A stretch of 64,000 bases of DNA from Niastella populi (GTDB taxonomy: Bacteria > Bacteroidota > Bacteroidia > Chitinophagales > Chitinophagaceae). The DNA lies in the NCBI RefSeq assembly GCF_002078015.1, contig NZ_LWBP01000196.1:1-64000 (forward strand). Direction: 5' to 3'. The notes below the pieces were generated by a model. That model was not told the origin of the DNA, did not search any database, and was given only the letters and a program-made list of their open reading frames with translations. Below are positions 16,020 to 23,184 of this stretch, in pieces (position 1 is the first letter of the stretch; each line of letters opens with the position of its first letter). The translations under genes were made by a program, and so were the position numbers.

Positions 16020-17675
16020 TTATCTGACCACAGCCGGCAAAATATATTCTGTAATAATTCTGTTTACCTGCGGATGAGCATAGGACTGTCCATAGGCGCT
16101 GGCTGTTACTACAATAACCAGTGGCTGGTCTTTAAAAATTACGATGTGGTTTCCTCCGTTACCTGCACAATAAAAAGCCTCAAATGTTTTATTTTTAACC
16201 AGGAAAGTTTTATTCCAGAACAGGTAGCCATAATATTCATTGTTTCTGCCGCTTATGTGCCTGTGTTTTGTAAATGTCTTATTTACCCATTCCTTTGGGA
16301 TAAGTTGCTCTCCATTCCATTTTCCCTCATTTTTATATAACTGCCCATACTTTGCAAAATCCAACGCGTTCATTTGAATGCCACCGGCTGTATTAGGCAC
16401 TTTTTGCGGTGTATATTGCCACTTATAATTAGTAATGCCCAAAGGTTTAAACAGCTTCTCATTGGCATATTTTTCGAGTCCGCCGGGTACCCGCTTATTT
16501 AAAATATCACCCAGGAGAACGACTCCTGCAGTAAAATAATGCCAGCCTTTATTAATGGTGTCCTTTTTAATAGGTAAGTCTAATGTAAATTTTACCCAGT
16601 CACCTGTCGGATACATATTTTCTTCATTGCCGGGCGATTTACCATCCGCATCGTTACCATCAAAAACAGCACTCATCGTAAGCAGATCTTCAAGCGTTTC
16701 ATTTTCTTTTTGTAAGGAATAATTTTTATAAGAATGTAAATTGTAAAATTCTGCCAGTTTTTGATCTTCCGATTGTAAATACTTTTCATGGATGGCTATG
16801 CCCGTTATGGTCGATGCAAACGATTTGCCCACCGACCTGGGATTATGCAGGGTATTACGGGTTTCGCCATTGAAATATTCCTCAATTAACAGTTTTCCAT
16901 TTTTGATGACAATGATGCTATTGATTTTCTTAAAAACACCTTCCGCTATATTGCCTTTCAATTCTTTGATCCTGTTTTTATCAAAATCATCGTTTGCAAC
17001 CTCAAAACCGTTATATGCTTTAACCCGGCCAAGCCTGATTTTTGATATATCAATAACCGGCTTTCTTTCAACAACCAGGTTGAGTTCACCCGCGGCAATT
17101 AATTCACCCGGTTTAACCTCATCCATTTTCAGGTAAGGTCTTATTTCCATCTTCAGGGTATGGCTGCCCTCCGTTAAAGCACTGTCGCCGCCGTAATGCA
17201 TAAACCTGTTCCAGGAAGATTCGCTCCATAGTCCATATCCATTGTCGTTATTGATAAGGGGTTTGTTAATGACAGTTGCACTATCCTGAATTTTGGCATA
17301 AGGAGCTCCGGGGTATAGGTTAGTTGTATAGATCAATTTGCCATCGACAAAGAAAGCAAACTGATAGTTACCGATCTTAACAAGTGAATCGGCCGGTAAA
17401 GCAGGGGCTATACGATGTAAATAGTTTGTTATTGAATTACCCATAAAAGCAACAAAATAAAGATCGCTTTTATTGGTTAGCTTATAGGTATTTGCAAAAT
17501 CACCCTTTTTCAGATGAGAAAGCGGGATGTGCTTTGAAGTAAAAAAGATCTTACCTATATTATCACGGTGCAGCCCGGAAGTTATGCCCTCCGTTCTTAC
17601 TATGTTTTCCGTTTGGGCATATATATGTGATGAACTGATAATAGTTAACCATGATATTAAAATAAAATGATTCAT
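16020..17675 (-). CDS. Serine beta-lactamase-like hydrolase
   Basis: A 551-residue exported protein (signal peptide MNHFILISWLTIISSSHIYA). The first 230 residues or so form a beta-rich N-terminal region with no family I can name. The rest is a class C beta-lactamase/DD-peptidase fold. The SxxK motif is in PRSVGKSFAS, a YFT replaces the usual YxN motif (WHYFTAG), and a late CAGNGGNH lies where KTG or HxG is expected. Such proteins are often esterases or peptidases and not antibiotic hydrolases. An AraC regulator lies upstream on the same strand, 71 bases away. Confidence 0.85.
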   Translation of the reverse strand: MNHFILISWLTIISSSHIYAQTENIVRTEGITSGLHRDNIGKIFFTSKHIPLSHLKKGDFANTYKLTNKSDLYFVAFMGNSITNYLHRIAPALPADSLVKIGNYQFAFFVDGKLIYTTNLYPGAPYAKIQDSATVINKPLINNDNGYGLWSESSWNRFMHYGGDSALTEGSHTLKMEIRPYLKMDEVKPGELIAAGELNLVVERKPVIDISKIRLGRVKAYNGFEVANDDFDKNRIKELKGNIAEGVFKKINSIIVIKNGKLLIEEYFNGETRNTLHNPRSVGKSFASTITGIAIHEKYLQSEDQKLAEFYNLHSYKNYSLQKENETLEDLLTMSAVFDGNDADGKSPGNEENMYPTGDWVKFTLDLPIKKDTINKGWHYFTAGVVLLGDILNKRVPGGLEKYANEKLFKPLGITNYKWQYTPQKVPNTAGGIQMNALDFAKYGQLYKNEGKWNGEQLIPKEWVNKTFTKHRHISGRNNEYYGYLFWNKTFLVKNKTFEAFYCAGNGGNHIVIFKDQPLVIVVTASAYGQSYAHPQVNRIITEYILPAVVR

Positions 17676-17746
17676 GTTAAAGTATGTAGCACAAATCTAC
17701 CTTTGCGGCTGCAACAAAAATAGAATGAAATTAACATCAGCCGGGT

Positions 17747-18556
17747 TTAGTGCTGTATTAGTTTTTTGTATGTAAGCGGAGTAACGCCCATTATCTTTTT
17801 AAAACACCGGTTGAAATGACTTTGGTCGGCAAAACCGCATTCAAACGCTATTTCGGTCAAAGGCAATTGTTTATTGGACAATAAAGCCAGGGATTTTTCT
17901 ACTCTTAATTTTCTTACATATTCTCCCAGCGTACAATGAAAGTATTTTGGAAAATACCTTGAAAGGTGAACCGGATGGATGTCTAAGGTTTTCACCAGGT
18001 CTTCAAGCGTGTGACTTTTACAACACTCATCGTGCAGGATCTCCTTTACTTTACCTGCCCATGCGGGATCATTGTTAGGTTTAACCTCATAATTGCGAAA
18101 CAGCAATGATAATACCTGCAGAAGCAAACTTTGGATAGAAAGGGACGCTACGTCGTCGTAGCTCTTTGTTTCTTTGAATATTTTATAGAATAAAAACCGG
18201 GTATCAGGATCTGATATCTTAATGCTTCCCTCCAATGCAGCTATATTGAAAGAAAAATTCCTGAACCAGGTGTTTTTCAATTCAAGATGAAACCCTCTTG
18301 TAAAACCTTCCGGTTTTATATTATAATGAGCTTCCTGCCAGTTATGAAACAGTAAGCTGCCTGCCGAACAATTGTAGATCTCTTTTTTATTGCCTTCAAT
18401 TACATTTCCCTGGAGAATAAAAGTAAAGTAAGCGTTTTCGTGATAATGCCAATCTACTTTGGGAAGTGTGTATTCGGTATCGGTTAAAGTAATACCATTC
18501 AGGTGAATAGTCTTATTTGTTTGCCCGTAAAACTGTCCGGTGTGTAAAAGGTTCAT
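17747..18556 (-). CDS. AraC-family transcriptional regulator
   Basis: A 269-residue regulator. The N-terminal half is a cupin-like sensor domain (YHENAYFTFILQGN, then SAGSLLFHNWQEAHYN). The C-terminal hundred residues hold two helix-turn-helix units (TLEDLVKTLDIHPVHLSRYF; LPLTEIAFECGFADQSHFNR, then FKKIMGVTPLTYKKL). The ligand is unknown. The serine hydrolase gene follows 71 bases downstream on the same strand and is the natural candidate target, although CAAATCTA at 17692-17699 may give that gene its own minus-strand -7 box. Confidence 0.9.
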   Translation of the reverse strand: MNLLHTGQFYGQTNKTIHLNGITLTDTEYTLPKVDWHYHENAYFTFILQGNVIEGNKKEIYNCSAGSLLFHNWQEAHYNIKPEGFTRGFHLELKNTWFRNFSFNIAALEGSIKISDPDTRFLFYKIFKETKSYDDVASLSIQSLLLQVLSLLFRNYEVKPNNDPAWAGKVKEILHDECCKSHTLEDLVKTLDIHPVHLSRYFPKYFHCTLGEYVRKLRVEKSLALLSNKQLPLTEIAFECGFADQSHFNRCFKKIMGVTPLTYKKLIQH

Positions 18557-18628
18557 TAAATTTAATTAGTTAGTAGCAACTTAATAAATTGAGGTACCTA
18601 CAAAATACGTGATAAAATTGTATGATGA

Positions 18629-19318
18629 TTATTTCTCTGCCCTGATGAATTGTTGGCCCCGTAAAACGTAAATGCCGGGTTGGTGATCGGGCATTGAAAA
18701 AGAGCAGGCATTTTTTTCTTCTTTGATCCTGTTGACCGTTTCGTTGTCATACATAACGGAATTATTTACTTGTAACCGGCTGATAACTACCTTACCCTCA
18801 TTTGTTACAGAAAAGGTATAACGGTAAGAACAGGTTACTTTCCGTGTTCTTAAATCAGATGAATATGTACCACTGTAGAAGCCTGTGTGTTCCTCATTGT
18901 AATAAACACTCTGTGCTGCAAACAGTTTCTTGCCCGTATTCAAATTCCAGATCTCATGTTTGGTAAATTTATTACTGAAACTTCCTCCCGGCGACCCGCC
19001 ATAACTGTGGGAGAACTGGGTGGACCAGCTTAATACCACTTCTTTCAAACCCTTTTTGTCAATTTGAACAGTTTGAATGAAACAGGTATCCCCGATATAA
19101 CTATCTCCCTCTCGCGCTATGGACAACGTATCCCAGCTTTTTCCATTTCTGTAAATAAACAACTCCTTCCCATCGCCGTTGTTATCAACCAGTAAACAGA
19201 CTCTTACCGAACCATCGGTTGACCTGCCAATTTGCGTTAAAAAGCCGGGGGTGCCTGTTTGTTGGCTGTAAAGGGAAACGGATATACTGGTTAGCAGGAA
19301 TAAAATTACAGGTTTCAT
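18629..19318 (-). CDS. Hypothetical exported protein
   Basis: A 229-residue protein with a signal peptide (MKPVILFLLTSISVSLYSQ) and a beta-rich mature part (VRVCLLVDNNGDGKELFIYR; CFIQTVQIDKKGLKEVVLSW). A cysteine pair and aspartate-rich NNGDGKE loop are visible, the latter resembling an FG-GAP or EF-hand-like calcium loop. No family is recognised. It lies 72 bases upstream of the AraC gene and could share a transcript. Confidence 0.65.
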   Translation of the reverse strand: MKPVILFLLTSISVSLYSQQTGTPGFLTQIGRSTDGSVRVCLLVDNNGDGKELFIYRNGKSWDTLSIAREGDSYIGDTCFIQTVQIDKKGLKEVVLSWSTQFSHSYGGSPGGSFSNKFTKHEIWNLNTGKKLFAAQSVYYNEEHTGFYSGTYSSDLRTRKVTCSYRYTFSVTNEGKVVISRLQVNNSVMYDNETVNRIKEEKNACSFSMPDHQPGIYVLRGQQFIRAEK

Positions 19319-19505
19319 ATAAGTTAAATGCGTTATGCAACAGGGTTATAGTTTCCGGTTTCCAAAATGCGGAAAACAACAGAGACTATCAATAGACAAC
19401 CTGTTATAAAATATCTAATGTTACAGGCAATACAATTTACCGGTCTGATTTTAGTTTACATTAAACCAGACTCATACCGGTAGCAGCAAAAAAAACCTAT
19501 TTCTA

Positions 19506-19699
19506 TTACTTCATAAATTTCCTGTTTATAACTTTCTGGCCGTTATGTATTTTTAACAAATAAACACCAGGTAAAAAGCCGGTCACATCCACTGTGGTGC
19601 GGTTACCGGTAAGTGTAGAAGTCAATACCAGTCTTCCCAGGTTATCAAAGATCAACATCCCGGCATCTTTGTATTGTCCGGTTTCAATATTCAGAAGTT
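19506..19699 (-). pseudogene. Orphan T9SS type A C-terminal domain
   Basis: A start-less minus-strand frame reads KDAGMLIFDNLGRLVLTS, then VTGFLPGVYLLKIHNGQKV, and ends INRKFMK-stop. This is a nearly complete T9SS sorting domain, which is never a stand-alone protein. A stop codon and the end of the VOC gene (19703) lie directly upstream, so the passenger part has been lost or replaced. The rest of 19319-19505 shows nothing recognisable. Confidence 0.7.
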
Positions 19700-19702
19700 T
19701 AC

Positions 19703-20155
19703 TTATTTATTGCCAATTTCTTCTGCCAGGCCAATAAGTATACCTTCTATGCCGCGAATGTAGCATAGCCGGTATACATCCTCATATTGAACCACTTCAC
19801 CAACGAGTTGGGCGCCATGTTTACTTAACCTGGTTACCATTTCATCGATATTTTCAACATTGAACATTACGCGCAGGTAGCCGAGTGCATTCACTGGTGC
19901 ATTGCGGTGATCTGAGATGGTTGAAGGGGTGAGAAACCGGGAAAGTTCGAGCCGGCTATGACCATCGGGGGTAACCATCATGGCAATCTCAACTTTTTGA
20001 GCGCCCAGTCCGGTAACGCGGCCAGCCCACTCCCCTTCTACATTGCCCCGCCCTTCGAGCTTTAGTCCGAGCTCAGTGAAAAATGATATGGCTTCATCGA
20101 GTGATTCTACAACGATGCCTACATTGTGCATACTTAGCAATTTGCTTTTTGCCAT
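19703..20155 (-). CDS. VOC (glyoxalase/bleomycin-resistance) family protein
   Basis: A 150-residue protein with two beta-alpha-beta-beta-beta units typical of the vicinal-oxygen-chelate fold. It starts MHNVGIVVESLDEAISFFTEL. The metal ligand positions include the early His and a late Glu-rich EYEDVYRLCYIRGIEGILIGLAEEIG-type end. Such proteins range from lyases and dioxygenases to resistance proteins; the substrate is not predictable. It lies alone, with a strong terminator upstream at 20221-20254, directly against an orphan T9SS domain downstream. Confidence 0.88.
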   Translation of the reverse strand: MAKSKLLSMHNVGIVVESLDEAISFFTELGLKLEGRGNVEGEWAGRVTGLGAQKVEIAMMVTPDGHSRLELSRFLTPSTISDHRNAPVNALGYLRVMFNVENIDEMVTRLSKHGAQLVGEVVQYEDVYRLCYIRGIEGILIGLAEEIGNK

Positions 20156-20220
20156 TATGTTATATTTTATGCGTCAGGTATTTTTCATTTTTGTACCGGT
20201 AATGAAACCCGGGTAAAGAT

Positions 20221-20254
20221 AAAAAAGCCCGGAAATTTTTTCCCGGGCTTTTTT
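20221..20254. terminator. Bidirectional terminator closing the left PUL operon
   Basis: A 12-bp stem, AAAAAAGCCCGG with CCGGGCTTTTTT, closes a 10-base AT-rich loop. It follows the DUF1735-type gene on the minus strand and separates the utilisation locus from the VOC gene. Confidence 0.9.
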
Positions 20255-20304
20255 ATAGCCAATTAACCCAACTGTAAATGTTTTTCGCTGCGGGTTATGC
20301 TTTA

Positions 20305-21345
20305 TCAGTTAACTATAAAAGGATTGAATGTTTCCATTTTTACGCCCCTGTCGCGTAATACGATGGTATCTTTAAACATATGCGCCGTTGTACCAAAATC
20401 TGCCTGGTACTGCAGGTATATCACATCGCGCTTTTCATTCCCCCACATATCGCCCTTCTTTACCAGCGCACCTGCGCCCGTGATGGCATAAGATGCTGCC
20501 GCGGGGCTGGAGATCGTGCATTTGCCCTGGCTATCGAAACGCAGGATCAGCTGGAACGGCACATTGACATTACCCCGGTTCTTTGCATTCAGGGATACAG
20601 TTACTTCGTTCATGGCTGTCGTTACCAAACTGCATAACTCATCTTTTTCAACATATTGGGCATGATACATTACCGTTGTATCCAGCGCGGTATTGCCGCC
20701 GGTTCCTTTTACATTATCCAGGCCCCTGCGCAAATAGATGCCATGGTAAGGATTGATATATTTGATTGCATAAAGAATATAATCTTTTGGCGGGGTTATC
20801 CATTCGCCGGGGTTTCGCCTGTCGGCATCCTTGTTGCTGCTTTTACCACTGAGTACTGAATCCGCATTTTGTACACCGGTTATGCGCAGCGGAATAACAA
20901 AGGTGTTTTTTACAGCACGGGGATCCTGAAAAAATGCATCTGTTAGCTGAACTTCCAGTGCGCCCATTAATTCGCCTGCAGGAATGACGATCTTTTGATC
21001 TTTCGCTGCCGGCAGCCTGTAGTAGTTATCTGGCATGTACAACACATTATCGCCTGTGGCCGCATCAAATTTAAGCTGGCGTGCTAGGGCCGTATCAACC
21101 ACCACACTCAATGTAACGTCTTTTTTGTTTTCATACACGCCGCCCATCGCTGCCATGATAAGGCATTTATGGTCGTTGTCGAGTGAGTTATCAAAGATAT
21201 CTTCCCCAAGCACCAGGGTTTTAACTGGTGACTGATAGGGAAAATATACGGTTGTGTATTTATAATCGGGAAACACGGAATCTTTATTCGAACAGGAATA
21301 ACAGATCACCAGAACAATGCATAACAACAATATTATCTTTTTCAT
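20305..21345 (-). CDS. DUF1735/DUF5627-type surface lipoprotein (probable SGBP)
   Basis: A 346-residue lipoprotein (lipobox LVICYSC). The N-terminal half matches the DUF1735 (BT_3987-like) Ig domain pattern, with YFPYQSPVKTLVLGED and a VVVDTALARQLKFD strand. The second half resembles DUF5627 (YINPYHGIYLRRG onward). Such proteins sit in the SusE/SusF position and are usually surface glycan-binding proteins. It is the last gene of the SusC-SusD-SusC-SusD operon and is separated from the preceding SusD by a GC-rich 18-bp palindrome that may tune its expression. Confidence 0.78.
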   Translation of the reverse strand: MKKIILLLCIVLVICYSCSNKDSVFPDYKYTTVYFPYQSPVKTLVLGEDIFDNSLDNDHKCLIMAAMGGVYENKKDVTLSVVVDTALARQLKFDAATGDNVLYMPDNYYRLPAAKDQKIVIPAGELMGALEVQLTDAFFQDPRAVKNTFVIPLRITGVQNADSVLSGKSSNKDADRRNPGEWITPPKDYILYAIKYINPYHGIYLRRGLDNVKGTGGNTALDTTVMYHAQYVEKDELCSLVTTAMNEVTVSLNAKNRGNVNVPFQLILRFDSQGKCTISSPAAASYAITGAGALVKKGDMWGNEKRDVIYLQYQADFGTTAHMFKDTIVLRDRGVKMETFNPFIVN

Positions 21346-21381
21346 CTGAAAAATTTTTAATGGTTTTTGGCCAGATGCCCG

Positions 21382-21399
21382 CCTGCCCGGCCGGGCAGG
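21382..21399. repeat. Perfect 18-bp GC-rich palindrome between SusD and SGBP genes
   Basis: CCTGCCCGG is followed immediately by CCGGGCAGG. In RNA this would form a strong hairpin of up to 9 pairs, without a T-run. It lies between the SusD stop (21404) and the lipoprotein start (21345), so partial transcription arrest or mRNA end protection is possible. It could also be a dispersed REP-like element. Confidence 0.55.
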
Positions 21400-21403
21400 G
21401 AAC

Positions 21404-23158
21404 TTACCATCCCCGGTTTTGTATCAGGTCTTCTTTCAGGACATCGTTATAAGGCAGCGGGCCGTAATACATATAGTCTGCATACTGCCTGTTTTCAACA
21501 GCACTTATTGTATAGGTATTATTATCAATGCGCACTCCTTTGGCTGGCTCCGTAATGTTTTCCTTCCACCGGCGAAGGTCCCAGAAACGGAAACCTTCAA
21601 AACACAGTTCGAGGCGCCTTTCGTTATGGATGAGGGTTCTCATTTCTTCTTTGCCGGTAATGGATGACAGGAAATTGTCGGGCTGCGTAATGCCTGCCCT
21701 TTTTCGTATTGCTGCAATGACATCGCGGGCTGAATAATTGTGTGTTCCTTTACCATCAGGGCCCCAGGCTTCATTGGCTGCTTCGGCATATGCCAGGAAC
21801 ATTTCGGTATACCTGATGTATGGTACGTAATGGCGCTGGGTGTTTGTACCTGCAGGATTCAGATTTACATCTTCACGCAACAACTTGCGCATATAAAAAC
21901 CGGTGCGTGTGGAAGTGGAAATAGCATTTAATCCGTCATTCGAAGTACCGATACCGGTATAAACAGATGCGCCGCCGGGTCCCATCTTACTTCCATTTAC
22001 CACAATGTAAAGTGCCAAACGGGGGTCGCGGTTGTTATAGGGATTGTTTGCATCATAGCCGCTGTTTGCATCGGCAATAGGATAACCATTGGCCATGGGG
22101 AAAGCATCTACCAGGTTCTGTGTTGGGTTCACCCGTCCATTCCCATATAACGTAGGTGGATAATTGTCTCTTTCGAGGTTATTGCCATCACCGACGTTCC
22201 CGCGCCACAGCACTTCTTTTGGATTAATGCCTGCCGCCAGTCCGTTTATTTCACCTGCATTGCGGCTTGCATACCAGTATACGCCGTTATTTGCCATACC
22301 TGCTATACCGCCGATCAGATCGAGCACCGCTGCGGCATCGCCGGCAGCCTTTGCCCATGTTACGGTCGTTGCCTGATTGAATGCTGCACTGGCAGCCAGT
22401 AACGATACTTTCGCCCTGATACCCCTGGCAATACGCGCTGTCATCCGTTGCGCATTATACGCCCCAAATACGCGGTTGTAATCGGCCAGCGTGGTTTTAC
22501 CTGCGTATTTTGCCGGGATACTAGCGGCAGAAGCAATGTTCTCGTAATCGAGCGGCAGATAACTTTCTGCCATGCCCAGGTCGGTATAGATCTGTTGCAC
22601 GCATTCTTCAAATGTATTTCGCGGCAGTTTGAAGTTTGATTTACTATCGAGCGGCTCCGTGATGATGGGCACGCCCAACAGTCTGTTATCCGCCGACCAG
22701 CCGCCATGCGCCTGTAACAGAAGATACATAAAGAGTGCCCGCAACCCATGTGCTTCTCCTTTAACCCGGTCGTTGAACATTTCTTTGGTGAATTGTCCCG
22801 ATGTTGCCCAGTTTACTTTGTCGGCTTCGGCTAAAATTATATTCAGGTACTGGATGGCGGCAAAAGCGCCGGTATACTGGTCCATCGGATTGTTGATAGA
22901 TGACCAGTTACCGGTTGCCATCAACCGGAAATTGTTGTTTGGATTATTCGACACCGCATCGTCTGTGGCCACGTCATTGAAGGAGTAACTCCCCAAGGGC
23001 AGCCGTACATAGCCATTCAACAACAGGCCTTCTGCAAATGCAGCGTCGTTATATATATCGTTTAGCCCGCGGTTATTTTCATCGGCGGGAGAAAGTATTT
23101 TTTTGCAACCGCAGAGAAAAATGCCTAAGGCAAACAGGTAATTCAAATTAGCTTTCAT
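21404..23158 (-). CDS. SusD-family outer-membrane lipoprotein, pair 2
   Basis: A 584-residue RagB/SusD protein. The lipobox is LFALGIFLCGC. The N-terminal SusD-like region runs through GLNDIYNDAAFAEGLLLNGY, with TPR-type helices (KGEAHGLRALFMYLLLQAHG). The C-terminal segment has YVPYIRYTEMFLAYAEAANEA and ELCFEGFRFWDLRRWKE, the most conserved family motifs. It caps the partner SusC, here the N-terminally short transporter 26 bases upstream. The sugar specificity cannot be read directly. Confidence 0.95.
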   Translation of the reverse strand: MKANLNYLFALGIFLCGCKKILSPADENNRGLNDIYNDAAFAEGLLLNGYVRLPLGSYSFNDVATDDAVSNNPNNNFRLMATGNWSSINNPMDQYTGAFAAIQYLNIILAEADKVNWATSGQFTKEMFNDRVKGEAHGLRALFMYLLLQAHGGWSADNRLLGVPIITEPLDSKSNFKLPRNTFEECVQQIYTDLGMAESYLPLDYENIASAASIPAKYAGKTTLADYNRVFGAYNAQRMTARIARGIRAKVSLLAASAAFNQATTVTWAKAAGDAAAVLDLIGGIAGMANNGVYWYASRNAGEINGLAAGINPKEVLWRGNVGDGNNLERDNYPPTLYGNGRVNPTQNLVDAFPMANGYPIADANSGYDANNPYNNRDPRLALYIVVNGSKMGPGGASVYTGIGTSNDGLNAISTSTRTGFYMRKLLREDVNLNPAGTNTQRHYVPYIRYTEMFLAYAEAANEAWGPDGKGTHNYSARDVIAAIRKRAGITQPDNFLSSITGKEEMRTLIHNERRLELCFEGFRFWDLRRWKENITEPAKGVRIDNNTYTISAVENRQYADYMYYGPLPYNDVLKEDLIQNRGW

Positions 23159-23184
23159 AAAAATTAATTATTTGGAAATTAACC

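Noticed and set aside
16020-17675. Antibiotic-resistance beta-lactamase
   Set aside because: Only the SxxK motif is canonical; the other motifs and large N-terminal region fit the broad serine hydrolase family better.
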